A stretch of DNA of 64,000 bases. Origin: Aphis gossypii. Its lineage: Eukaryota; Arthropoda; Insecta; Hemiptera; Aphididae. Location of the stretch: positions 23,250,001 through 23,314,000 of the forward strand of contig NC_065532.1 of the NCBI RefSeq assembly GCF_020184175.1, written 5' to 3'. The notes beneath the pieces were generated by a model that was not told the DNA's origin, did not search any database, and saw only the letters and a program-made list of their open reading frames with translations. Shown in pieces: positions 23,270-36,419 of the stretch (positions are counted from its first letter, which is position 1; each line of letters starts with the position of its first letter). The position numbers and the translations under genes were made by a program.

Positions 23270-26200
23270 ACGTCATAATAATATATATTTATAGTTTTCA
23301 ATTAAAACCTTGATTTAATAGGTAGTTTATTGTATGATAATTAATATTATATCATACTATTTTTAAGTGCGTTGATAATTATCAAAATGTTGTTTAATAT
23401 TTTAAATATTTTAAAGTCAATAAAACTAAAACAACCCTCTGTCCCGAACTAATTTTTTTTCAATGATGATTTATTTTCCATTAAATATAACTGCAAAACA
23501 TTTTTTCTACTTTGTAGATTATAATATCTATGTATCCTAACCTAAAAAACATATATTTTATTTTGTCATCATTTGAAAGTACCGCTAATATAAGTGGAAA
23601 TATAATAAGTATATGTCATTGTCATAATATGTCATCATGGTTATAGTATTATAAAATACGTGTTAGGTGTGTGGCGTTTTTGTGGTTTTACGATTATATT
23701 TATATATAAAAAGAAAAATGCTTTAACAATGCAGTCAACAGAGCAACTGGGTTATAAGTTATGATCATCCGTGGGCGGTGGAAGACTTTTCTGGCGAATA
23801 CAAAATATATGCACACCGATTACGCAAATAGGAATATATTTTAATGTATTACATTAAAGGCGAGTACGTTACAAAGGTCTTCAATCACTCCAATTGTGAA
23901 TTTTTTTATTTTCTATAAATACATTAAGTGTACTTGAAAGTTTAAGCTTTACACCCCGTTAAATGAGTGTTAAATATCGAGCTAAAAGAAAAGTCTAAGA
24001 AAAAGTTTTACATACCGAACTATGAGTTTGGAAATTATTTTTAACAGACATACGCAACATAATATTATAAGTATACCGTATAAAAAAGAGTTATTTAAGA
24101 TGTTGCAAACTTTTTTAATTATTTTTAAACAAAAAAAAAAAAATATTAATAAATTTAAATACTTGTAGTTAGTATATTATATGTTTAGGCGCCGATTACT
24201 GAATTCATGTGGTTTTATAAGACACTTTAAAAGAATACATACGTTTGTAATATAAATAAACTACACATTATTCTGGTCACAAAAATCATATTCCACTGTT
24301 ATGCTCACTATTTAAGATTCATTTTAAAAAGCATTTATTTATGTTTATAGTTGGCTATAGTATTATTATACTGATGCAATTCGTTTTTATATTATATATG
24401 CCAAACGGTATGATCACTATTTCGGTAAGAGGTTTCCAAAAGTTGCATATAGCTTTTTCAGTATATATGACATCAATACAGAGAATACATACTTGGGTTG
24501 ACATTCCCGATGATTTTTTCGGCACTTTGTTTTGTATGTTTTGTACGAGTTTATTATTGAGTTCGTAATACTTTCGATGAACGCCACTAGTAGAATAAAT
24601 AAACTTGATGAAGTACCCTAAAAATTAAAATTCTCAGATATTTTTATCCGTACCTAGAATACGGGCTTAATATTTTTTTATTTAGAAAAAAATAGTTATC
24701 GACGAGTAACACGATTAAATATTTACAGGTATTAGATGGTTTTAATATTATGCGAAAATATAGACTTTGTAGTTTATACTATAAATAGTATTAATTTTTA
24801 AATGCAATGCTTTGTTTTCTACCTTATATAAAAAACAAAACAAAGTTTCAGGATAGACTCAAAATTGAAAATGTTGTTTTTGATCATCTACTTCAGTACG
24901 AGCACACGTGTTTATCGAAGTGAAACATTTTTTCGTGGAAACATATTCTATAGATTATGAACTTTAAATATAATATGTATTAATTTTTATAATATATTAT
25001 TTGTATGTTCGGCTTTAAAATAAAACTTTGAACTTTTTTTTTAACAGCACTGATCTAATGAAGGACTCGGCGAGGTAATCGAACACTAGCCGTTTAAACG
25101 GAATTATTTCTGTAGACAACATTGATACTAAAAATACTGAAATTTGAACAGATTTTATACCTAATTGATTGAAATTCAAGTGCATTTGTGTTATTCGTTT
25201 AAATTAGACATCAGTTATCTTCACGACTTTAATGTTTATTACAGCATTGCGCAATGTGTCAACGTCGCTTAAAATACTGTAATATGTTCTATCGTATTGC
25301 CAAAAAAAAAAAAAAAAAAAAAAAAAAACATATAATAATAATATGCTCAATCGCCGTTATACGGTCGTCTCGGCCGTTAATTGGGCACAAGACGTCGGTG
25401 ATTTGTCATCGTTTCGCGGGATGTTATCCGATCCAGTACTCGTTGTTGAATGTGTGATCACTTTGTCGCCGTCGAGTTCTACGGATAGTACCCGACCATA
25501 ATACTCACGGCGATAAACCACTTAAAATATTTTATCACATATTATTGGGTTATAGGTAATCAGTCTTATTATTTATGGTTCTTGCGGTTTGGGTGGGATT
25601 ATACGATGCACCGCTCGAACGGCATAGGTATATAATACGACCGTAATTAAATTATTTTCGTTGCCCCGTTTTCAAACATAAAATTACGCGATCGTTGATT
25701 CGACTGTTGCATTTACTAACTTTGATCTAGAATCTAGATAATTATTTTTGTGATAGGTACTCTTCAAATGGTCGATAATTTTCACGGTAGTACCTACTTA
25801 AATGTTTTATGGCGTATGCATACGAACCATAGTCATAAGGACTATACAGTAAAAAAAAAAAATATTTTTATTTTAACGGTCACGGTTCGTTCTCGAGTTC
25901 AGTCTGGGATATTTTAGACCTCGAGAACTAATTTTTACGGACCCAAATATCAAATGAAAAAAAGTTTGTCAATAAATTTTTATTTTCGTAATATATAACA
26001 TTTAACTAATATAAGTATTCAATTAAATTTTTCTAGTTTTAAAGGAAACTTTCAAACTATCCAATGACACAAGTATACAACTATCAAATGTTTTATTTTC
26101 AAAACCTACATAATATGTTTTTAAGATAAACATTTTTGTCCACTTTAAGGATTAAAGGTAGTAATGTTTTTTTTATTTTTTTTATGTACAATATTTTAAT

Positions 26201-29200
26201 AAGTAGTAATTGTAACAATAATAATAACACATAAATGTCTGGTGAAAAATTAAAGGTCACTAAAAAAAAAATCTCAAATTTTGTGAGCCTCTTCTTAATT
26301 CGGATTTTTTTTTTTTTTGTTTTTATTCATAAAAGCACAGATTGATCGTTAAAACCAATTAACATACACTTGTAATTAGGTATTTAAAAATATCTTGTAT
26401 GCAATTATATACATTTTTCGTAATTGAAGGTAATGTTCTTAATTTATAATATAATGGTATAGTGAACAATGTAAAGTGTAAATTGGATAAAAAAAAGCCC
26501 CCCTAAGGAACACCCAAGATCGTTATATTGTGGAACTTTTAACTCAGATAAGTGATCTTTGTTCTTTTTACTAAGCTGCTTAACTTCAATCAATTTATTT
26601 CAATTGTTAATATTTTTAGCCTTTGAAAAACATCATTAAGTTGTGGCACGTAACGATTATGTTAAAAAAAAATCATTTGATTTTTTAAAGATGGTGCTTG
26701 ACTAGTTGACGACGTTTTTGTATTGCGTTTCAACTATAAGTTATAACTAAAACTAATTTCAGAAGCCTCGTGATGTTACAATATCGATTTTATATCATTT
26801 AGTCAAATGGCCAAAAGTATTATCAAGTCATTTTTATTTTTTTTCATAAATTATAAATCATAATTTAATTTAGTTAGTGCAGAAAAATTATATAAGCCAG
26901 TTAGCAGTAGATTATTTTAGCAGTTTTGATTTTGTGATTTGTGTAGATTTATAAAATTCAAAACGTATACTTATATTTAAATTCAATGTTCTGCTGTATA
27001 CATATAATTGTAATAACAGGTTTGTTCATTTGGAGGTTTGTTCGTTCTTATTTATATTATTTGATTATCACTTTATAAAATTCAATAGTAAGTCATGGTG
27101 GCTGAATTTTTTATATTTAATTTACTTATAATATTATACCTAAATCGTTTTTTAGGTATAGTATTTTTTTAGTCTTACCATTACTGCTATTTTAAATTTG
27201 ATAATCAGAAGCATAATGAAATCAATTTTTTCAACCAATTTTTCTGTTATTATTATCATAATAATAAATTTATATTAAAAATAATTATAATTTTTGATTA
27301 TATTATATAAATTCATATAAATAAAAAAATGAGTGATAATCTTTAACCGATTAAACAGACACGAATTTAATTGATTTTTATAACGATTATTGACCAACGG
27401 CATGTAAATTTAGCGATATAAATAAACTCTAGTACAATAAAAAATGTTTTCACCGTTAGTTAGAAACAACAACATTTCAAAGCAAAATATTAATTTGATT
27501 AGGTTTATGATTTCTCTGGAAATAGTTCGTATCTACCTACTATAAAATATTATTATACCATTATAAAAGCAAGCCAACACAAAATGTTACACATTTAATA
27601 TTTTATTTTAAACGGCTTTAATAGCTGCTATGAAAACTTTTACATTTATTTCTTTTTCGTTTTTCAATTAATTTTGAAGTAAAAAATACATTATATTATA
27701 TTTTTAGTGGTTCTTAATTCTAGAATAAAATCTTTTATACTCGTTTTATTATTAATTTAAATAAAGTGTTGGACCGAAAAACATTTTTTTTTTTTATATC
27801 ATATCATTTGATAAAATTAACGATTGGCCGCTTACAATAATTGTATTACAGCAAGTAAAATTCAGTTGTAAGTTTTACATTTTGTTATTCATAGTTATTA
27901 ACCAATCACGACGATTTATTTGTTATAAAACATAAACCTCAAACAGTTAATGTAAATACAATAAATTGTATAAAACGTGTAACTTAAATAATTATAAATA
28001 GTAATAAAATTAGGAATGTTCAGCAAATCAAAAACCATAGCAAATCTACTCGAAAGTTTGATATAGAATTTTTTATTCATAACGTAGGTATATGTCGAAT
28101 AACATAAAACATACTGTTTTATTATAATAAATTAATATGTGAGTATGATCTCCTTGGTCGTTCATTTTCAACCGGATTGTTCTGATATTTATACAAATTA
28201 TTTGGATTTTAAAGTATAGGTATGCTTCTTTTTTAAATATGAGATAGAAATCTAATTTTTATACATAAATTCGTTTCACGTCATTCTGATTCCAAATAAA
28301 CCAATTTATTTTTGCTTGTTTATTGATTTTTTTTTCATTTATTCCAGCTGTCGATTTTTATATGTTTATTATGCTTTTGTAATAAAAATAAATAAATTTA
28401 TAAGAAACGTAAAAACCCAGAATGTGGACTAAATAGCTATATAGGATTGTTATTGTTTTCGTTATCGGCTTGTTTATTAAATGTATTAAAAGTTTAGATT
28501 ATAGATTTTCATAAAGCCTGCAGTACATGTACGGCCAGTATGCCAACAACATCGATAACAATCATTTCAAAATTTAAGATTTAGTTTTTTAATATGAAAC
28601 CTTTTGTATGAAGTATGCACCGCTTTAGTGGACGTAGAGAGTTCGTTTTCTATGTTAAATGTTAAATATTCTGTAGGACAATAGAGTCAGTTTCTCTTTC
28701 TCTACTGTAAATTTACTGAAATACACGGTAATCAATTCTTTTTTTTATCAATATTATAACTATTTTTATAACCAGTTTGTGTTAATTTTTGTTGATGTTT
28801 TTTAAAAATTAAATATGCTTCTCTCCTTTGCTTTTTTAAAATAATCGTGTGCTCTTTAGTCGCGTATTATGTTTTAAAAACCGAGCCTTAATAATCACAT
28901 TATAATATAATTATATTTTACTTTCGGTGAATAACAAGAGAAATTACAGTTTTAATTCATTCGACGGTGTTTTGTTTTAGATCAAATCTTCACTCAAAAA
29001 ATTACAGATCATGAAAAAACATCAAGGCATAAAAAGATAAAAAGTAAGAATTTTGGATGATTGGACGTGAAGAACATTCATAGAAATGTAAGTAAATTAT
29101 ATTAGATTATAATTGAAGACAATTTTTGAGCCTATATTCCTAAAGTTATTTTATTATATATTGAATTTAGATTTTTTTATTACTGTTAGTCGAATTAATT

Positions 29201-30990
29201 TCGGTAACTAATCATCATATTTTATAATATGTATAACAATTTATAATCAAAAATGTAGATATTCAATACAAATATAACAACTGTTATTACTTATCAGTGT
29301 TATAAACTAGTAAATAATATAGATAAATTAAATCCAATTTGACACTAAGAGCTAAATACATTTTTTCACTATTAAGTAGTCCAACTGTCTTACTGTCTTG
29401 CCCTTAATATCCCCCCCCTCCCCCAAAAAAAATGTTACTGCCATGACATCAGCACCCATAAAAACTAACTATGTCACTAAATAATGTGATAGTAAATGAT
29501 GCAATTGTTGTTCATTTGGTATCTATGTTATAAATAATTATAAATTGTGTTGCGGTGAAATAACTATTAATTATTATAAGCTATTCATCGCAGAAACGTG
29601 CTGGCGCTGAATAACGATTATGGCAATTGTTATTGCAATTGTAATGATTGACTGATTGACTAACGAGCATAGGATATATGTAGAACACATACTTACATAT
29701 TATATGATAGCCTGGTAGATAAAAAAAAACTATGTCATTTTCTGAAAGCTCTCGTGAAATCATTATAAACATCATTCAGACAAATCGGCGAGAAAATTGT
29801 GTTTTCATTTTTTTTCCTATGACTTTATTTTTTTAAAGAGTAGTCGTAAATTGTGTAATTTTTTCTTTTTATAGAATCAGTGCTTGTGGACTTAAAACTC
29901 CTACCCACTTCTCTCGGTTTTTGTTTTTTTAAAAGTTAAAACATAATACGTTTCTTACCAACCAGTTAACCTATTTAATATATTTAATAAAATGCTAATA
30001 ATAGTTTAAAGTTATTATATAACACAAATTTATTGAAAATAATAATTTCGACATGTATATTTAATATTTTAATATTTCTGATAATATTTACTATAATCGA
30101 ATTGATTAATTCTAAGCACAGCTAAGGTTTTATATGAGCTTCTTTTATTTTTGTACGATTTCCAGGATTGTTAATATTTCAACTAGACCTCTGATTCTGT
30201 ACACTATGAGATTTTAAAAATGTAAATTTTGTTATACATATTTTTACTTTTTTAGTTGTAAAGTTATTTTTAGTATATTTTTTTAATTTTCAAAGATATT
30301 TTTTACAGCGTTATAGAGTTTGTAATTTTATTTTGTTTTAATTACATACTTACAATTTACATAATATATATAGAAATATGTTTTTAAATATTTGTTTTCG
30401 ATGGTTTTCATGCCAGACTCGGTTTTGAGATTTATCGCTCAATTGAATTTTTAATTATTCTTAGTTAGTAATATTTATATTTTCTTCAAGTTTTTGATTT
30501 CCTATCAATAATTTTACTATGTAACACAAATTTAAAATCTAAAACTTCTTTTAATTTTTAATTTTTTTTTATGATAATTGTAAACCCTTTTCAGTTAGTA
30601 ATTTTAAACTATTGTTTTTAGTCTTGTAGGTCATTATAATCCTAGTCCTGGTTATATCCATTTAAAGTTGAGACGAGCTAATGAATGAAATATCACATAC
30701 CCGATATCGCACAGTATCCGACATGATTCTTAGAGCAACTCTACAAATTTAAACTTTAAGTATTAAACAACATATAATTTACCGAGAAAAAATCTGATGA
30801 GTAATAAAATAATCACTCTGTATTACCTGCACAATGTAGTCAAATCTCTTGATTGTATTTAAACTTTGGTCTCAGCGGTTCTTGTTCAAATATTATTATT
30901 GACACCTTTTCGTGATCGGACAAAATCATATTGTTGGATAGCAGAAAGGAAAAATAAATTAACGCTGTGTATTAGTTTTAATTAATCTGC
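23270..30990. other. Gene-poor interval between the repeat and GPB5
   Basis: No exon could be supported. A G+C-richer block at 25040-25640 contains short frames on both strands without good splice sites. A 75-codon ATG frame at 24341-24568 looks like AT-rich noise. C-rich runs at about 26500 and 29412 resemble remnants of another repeat. Confidence 0.45.
25303..25328 (+). repeat. Poly(A) run, 26 A
   Basis: An uninterrupted run of 26 A, the longest homopolymer noticed. It could be a microsatellite or the tail of an old retroposed sequence. The preceding 60 bases start after an acceptor-like ttattacag but match nothing recognised. Confidence 0.6.
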
Positions 30991-30995
30991 TTTTT

Positions 30996-31001
30996 TTTAT
31001 T
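30996..31001 (-). terminator. Poly(A) signal of the GPB5 gene
   Basis: The first clear AATAAA on the minus strand after the GPB5 stop codon at 31467 is here (plus-strand TTTATT), giving a predicted 3' UTR of about 480-490 bases. Earlier, weaker variants are not excluded. Confidence 0.45.
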
Positions 31002-31377
31002 GTTATCCGTGTCGCACACACGTATACCGAAGATATATAATATACATATAATTATCATTATTATTATTTGAATACCATATTATACGATATTATAAAAGCA
31101 TACAATTCAATAATATCAACATCGTATTTTATCGAAAGACGAGGGCTCGTATAGACTATAATATTATTACCTAATTAAGATATTCACGTTTCGGATTACA
31201 ATGAGATAGAACGTATATTTGACATAAATCATAATAGTGTACATGATAATAATATTAGTGTGTTATGTCGAGTGTGTGACGGTAATGACGATATTATAAT
31301 AGACGAGTAGATAATAGACATGAAGGATATTATGGGAAAAAGAAAAACGGAAGCGTATAATAATAACAATAATATAT

Positions 31378-31398
31378 TTATATATATATATATATTAT
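31378..31398. repeat. (TA)n microsatellite
   Basis: A run of alternating TA lies just downstream of the GPB5 stop codon, within the predicted 3' UTR. Confidence 0.7.
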
Positions 31399-31466
31399 AT
31401 GATGTCGTATTCGGTTTGCTGTCATCGTAATTCCGTCACATTATTTTTTTCAAGTCATACATTTCC

Positions 31467-31706
31467 TCAAACTTCTTCGTCAGGGGAAATGAACTGGAAA
31501 TCTCTGTACCGGTACCCCTCACAAGACGCCTCTGAAGACTTGCATGTATGACACTTGCATGTCGTGGCCTGCGGGAAAACGTATAGTTCCGTACCCGGCA
31601 GAACGCCTTCGTCGCAGTCCTTCAACACGAACTCGGTTAGTACCTGACCGGCGTGTATGCACACCGGATGGTGCGAACGTTTATATGGGAATCGCCAGTC
31701 TGATAC
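31467..31706 (-). CDS. GPB5: Glycoprotein hormone beta-5, second coding exon
   Basis: This exon encodes residues 64-142 and the TGA stop. It starts after a good acceptor (ttctacag|GTATCA) in phase 0, so the join reads …CDSNE|VSDWRFPYKR…, matching the conserved insect GPB5 sequence around SNE-[IV]SDW-[KR]FPYKRS-xHPVC. Cys at 79, 94, 113, 115, 118 and 125 supply the second half of the cystine knot, including the terminal C-x-C (113/115) and the TCKSSEASC end. After the last Cys there is a 17-residue acidic tail ending DEEV. The secreted subunit pairs with GPA2 to activate the LGR1-type receptor; in insects the pair has been linked to hindgut and ion/water physiology. The frame stays open upstream of the acceptor (an ATG at 31733), but that part is intronic by homology. 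Confidence 0.93.
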   Translation of the reverse strand, partial: VSDWRFPYKRSHHPVCIHAGQVLTEFVLKDCDEGVLPGTELYVFPQATTCKCHTCKSSEASCEGYRYRDFQFISPDEEV

Positions 31707-34700
31707 CTGTAGAATAAAACGAAAACTAGTCATCGCGGTGTGTGTAGTACTACAAACAGATTAAATAAAACATTAACATTTATATTTCATTAAACCAATC
31801 TGAAAGTATTTGAACATTTTTGAAACGTCTTGACCGTATTTTATGCATACCATGGCAAACAGGATAAGTCAGGATTTCGTGTGTTTAGTATTATGTTTGC
31901 ATGCAAAATGTATTCTTGTAACAATGCATTGCAATATAATATGAGTATAGTTTTAAAGGTTTTGTTCGATACACAATAATGCTGACGACGAAAGCTTATG
32001 CACAATATAATTTTTTCATTGACTCCACTTAATTTATTGATAATTTTTTTTTTTTTTTTGAACTCTCATTAAAACGAGGAATGTATAAGTTTTAAATTGT
32101 TTAACTCTATGAAAACTAGTTAAGGGATCCCTCAAAATTTTTCTCGAAACACCTTAAAAAATTAATTGGTAAGAAATCGAATCTGACAAATTACAGGAAT
32201 TGTAACTACTTTTTAAATTATTTAGCTAAGCATGAGAGAGAACACTATCAATAAAAATCTCTTTTTTTTTTGTCAGCGACTACAAAAAAATATTATTAAC
32301 CATGAATTATGCCAAATTCATTTAATGCAAACATTTCTTATTGTTTTCAAGTATAATATCACAACACGTCTGGAATGATTCTCCACTAAATATTATAAAA
32401 GAAAAAATTGATTGCTGTAATAAACTGAAAAAAAGAATACCTAATATATCGGTATTGTTATAAATATAGTTTCTCATACTATTTCTTATCATCAAATATA
32501 ATATGATTATTCTAGATCATAAAATTTAAGAGTAATATTGGTGGTTCGTATTTATTTTTAATATAGAAGTTAGTTTTCTAATAAATCCGTTTTGCACAAT
32601 AAACATAATGCGTATCTCTCTTTTAAGGAATTATTTATTATTATTGAAATAAAATTGTAGAAAATTACATTATCATTATTTTTTGTTATAAAAAGAGTTG
32701 GTATTCATAAGTTTGAAAAGCGCATTGCAAAAATCATAGTTATTTTGTGTCTGATTCTATAAAGATTCAATATTATATAATTCAAAAAGTAATACTCACA
32801 TATGCATTATGTTAACTTTGTTTGTAATGTTATATACGTCCATTTATTGAAATGATATAAAAGTCCATAGAAACTCATACAATTTAATATTTATAAAACA
32901 TATAAGTTAGAGTGTTCTTCCTCTGATTATTTATCTTCTATCGCTAAGCTTCGAGGGGTGGGAGGAGTCAGTACTACAGAAGTTAAAATCCAATTTTTAT
33001 TTTATTTAATATTATAGCTCGTGTTTACACGTTTACATTTCATTTATTTTTTTGGTATCAGAACTGATTTAATTTAATTATACTACAAATTATTTAATTA
33101 AGTAGCTAATATTATAGGTTTTTGTTCGTTTTATACGGAGGGTAATTCTCTATACAAATTGTTATACATCATATTAAACATTTTCGATGATTCTCAGAGA
33201 TTTTTGATGATTTCCAAAGATTTGTACACCGGGTTTCTATAGTGGTTTATCCTTATGTTTTATATTAAAATCGAATAGCCAATGGATTTTTTTCTTCTCA
33301 GAATCGATATACTAACAACATATTAATATTAATAATGTATTCAAACAATTATTATTGATTTTTTTATGGTAAAACGATATCATACAATTGTGTTAATTGT
33401 ACTATAATTGGTACAATTGTACCATGCTTATTAAACCTTGGAGTATTATAGTCAGTCATGAATCATAAAAATATAATGTATGAATATAACATCTCTATGT
33501 ATCGGTAAAATTGAAAATAAAGTTTCAACTGGTGCGTTTAAAGGTGACAATTATTTATGTAAGGCACCGAATTTGTAATATACATGCTATAAACATGCTA
33601 CCTAGTCACTAGTCACTATTATAGTAGTCCACCGCACGGAGTGTAATTTATTAAGTTTAATATAGCCGATGCGGTTACAACAAGGCGTTCGGCGAAAGTG
33701 TTATCCTCTGGGATGAAAGTCGAGATATGAATTTATTATAATATTTTAATAGTAATAATTATTATACTGTTATGCTCTTTGAAGAAGTGGATTTTGTTTA
33801 GCATACAGTAGCTTAAACATGAAAATATAAGACTAAAATTTAAATTTTTACAACACTTTTTTATTACGTCATTTACAACATTTTAATTATTTTATTATAA
33901 TGTGAGAATAACAATTAATAGACAAACTATAAGCATTTAATTAGATTAATGTAACATTTGATGATCTATGACGTAATATTCTGGGCATGTGAAGAATTTT
34001 GATTTCCAACACATGAATTAACTTTAAATAGAACACGGAAGAAAAGGGAAAATCCGTCTATTGATTTATTAAAAAAAAAAACACACAAATAAACTGAAAG
34101 TCAATATAATTACGACGCGAGAAAAAAACAGAGATATTGTTTAGATAATAGATAGACTAGAATAAAAGTAGTTGTGATGAGAAGATTTTAATATTTAATT
34201 AGTAATTTTAGTCTAAAAGTAGTATATGAAATAAATTTATAATGAACGCGTTCGAAACGCAATTGATAGACTTAAACGAGATAAGGGTAATAAATGACAC
34301 TCCCGTATTCAGAATTGATTGAACAAGATTAATGTAGAAAGGTCGAAGATACGATTGACTGAAAATTTTAGAGTTCTACCAGTACCTAATATCAATATGG
34401 TGGCTAAATGAGAGGTTACACGAGTAATAAATACCAAAATTTTCAATAATGGAAACTCATTATAAATGCAAAGCATTAAACACGTAACGGCGATAGTGTA
34501 CAGGAATTCTAGATTTTGAGAAGGAGACAATTCTGTCGGTGTATGTATATTATATCGAGTTTTAAGGACATTTATATAAAATAATAATAATATTATATTA
34601 TATATGATATTATTAAGATTCCGATTAACTTATTTTTTTGAATAGTCCTAAAACGTCCCACAACCTAACTATACTGCCTACGGAATATTTTACAGTAAAC

Positions 34701-36187
34701 TGTTTCTACGTCCGCTGATAAGCATTTATATCAAATAATATTTTGATATGCAATGTATAACGATCGAGTTACACTTGTGGTTCCATTATATGTCTTTGAA
34801 GGTTAGTTAATGATATAAGTAGTGACAAGTGCGGATGTTACCTTTGTGATCAAAGCGGTAACCTATTATGACGGCAGTTAGTGTTTCACATCATAATATT
34901 TATTAGACAATTGCTAAACATGAACACTTACGACTGAATCTAACCACCAGTATTTATATATATATTATACTACTCAGCTATATAATATGTGCATTGATTA
35001 TTTAATTAAAAACATATCTTGAATTAATATATTCAATGGCTCTAAAATTGAGCGGGATAACGAAGAGTAAATAATGTGGATAAAATACGTATACTTTTTA
35101 ATTGTATAATATATTATAGTGTTCATGTAATAATTTCTTAGTATTTGCAAGATATTAACAAATATTTTCAAATTAGAAGCGAAAATAATTACGTATAAGA
35201 TTTAATTTAGAATAAATCGTTTTTAATATGGACTATAGCACGTTTAATAAGCAATTCTCTCCTATCTACTTGTAAAATATCTTTCATGTTTAGCACTATG
35301 ATCTTATGAATTTAAAATTACCTACTTTGAAATATAATTTTAACTATTCCAAAAAAGATTTGTTGATTGTAGACTAATGACTAGTAACATAAGTGGTGCA
35401 AACAGTGATTTATAAGACTTAATATTAACGAACTACGACAGATTCGTTGCACAATCATGTGCCTACGAAGCAAAATCAAATGCAATTCTAAATGAAGATT
35501 GGGTTCAACCATTCACGTAATGATGTAATATTATATGTCTTAAGCTTGTTATAGTAAAAAATAAAAAATAAAATCTATAACATAGTAATATTTTATCGTC
35601 GTTGGCAAAAACTTTTCCCAAAAATTTGATTTCGAAAAAAAATTCCCGCAGATGATTGAAAAATGAGAATACTGCAGACGGTTTGCAATAAAAATGATTA
35701 TAGTTGTTTAATCAATCAACAGTTATGTCAAAAATTATAAATTATTTATCCATACGTGTTTCCGTAATCGCTTCGTGTCATCATATTTTACGTTATCGCA
35801 AGTGCAAACTGTTTAAAAATCAATTCATTTTTTAAAATTGTTTTTATCGTACCAATTTGCTTATACGCGTAGTTTATATCATATCAATACGTTATGAAAG
35901 CATTTTATCATTTTTGACTCGTTATAATTTGAGTATTCATCATATTATAATATTTTATATATTGAAAACTGTGAATGTGTTTCTGTTGTCAATGTTTAAA
36001 CCATATAAAAACCATTGAAGATGATATATCGATAAATTATTTTCTGCATTAAGTAATCATGTCATTTTGATTTACTGTGTGATTAAATTCGAGTATTAAA
36101 AAATATTCGTAAACGGTAATATTATCATGGCGTATAAGTGAATATTCATTACCATTATCATCATCATTAAAAAAAAATACGATATAC
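31707..36187 (-). other. GPB5: GPB5 phase-0 intron, 4.5 kb
   Basis: GT (minus strand, at 36187/36186) to AG (31708/31707) bound a 4,481-base intron placed between the CWGRCDSNE and VSDW segments, within the cystine-knot domain. It contains AT-rich sequence and simple repeats and no recognisable exon. A 73-codon minus-strand frame at 34309-34530 lacks an ATG start. Confidence 0.85.
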
Positions 36188-36376
36188 CTCATTTGAGTCA
36201 CATCTTCCCCAGCATGACATCACGTTGATCTCATCGGAACACGTCCTTCCGTTCACATCGGTATTGGACACTCGAAAAGTGGACAGTTGTCGATTACAGT
36301 CTAACATATTGTAACCCGCCACCGAAGACCATACGATCATCGATGATACGGCACACAACACCGTTACGCAAACCAT
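36188..36376 (-). CDS. GPB5: Glycoprotein hormone beta-5, first coding exon
   Basis: The exon encodes residues 1-63 and ends GAG|GTATAT, a good donor in phase 0. The chosen ATG (36376) begins MVCVTVLCAVSSMIVWSSVAG, a typical signal peptide. An upstream in-frame ATG (36403) lies beyond a T-tract acceptor (ttttttttag at 36384), so it should be intronic and a 5' UTR exon should exist further upstream. Mature residues include Cys27, Cys46, Cys55 and Cys59, with the hallmark cystine-knot motif CWGRCDSNE (55-63). With the second exon the mature protein has ten Cys, the number usual for GPB5, whereas vertebrate gonadotropin/TSH beta subunits have twelve. There is no N-x-S/T site anywhere in the 142 residues. 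The full preprotein length fits the insect family. Confidence 0.92.
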
Positions 36377-36419
36377 TGATACACTAAAAAAAAATACATA
36401 CATAAAAAATTAATTTTCT

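Noticed and set aside
24341..24568. 75-codon ATG ORF, hydrophobic
   Set aside because: Composition follows the AT bias (Ile, Phe, Met, Ser); no promoter, splice or homology support.
25254..25457. 67-codon ORF across a 26-base A run, after an acceptor-like ttattacag
   Set aside because: The frame depends on the exact A-run length and encodes poly-Lys. The Cys-containing start (CAMCQRRLKYC) does not resemble exons A or B.
36167..36187. Extension of the first GPB5 exon by VYRIFF before a stop
   Set aside because: Homology and the GAG|GTATAT donor place the exon end at 36188.
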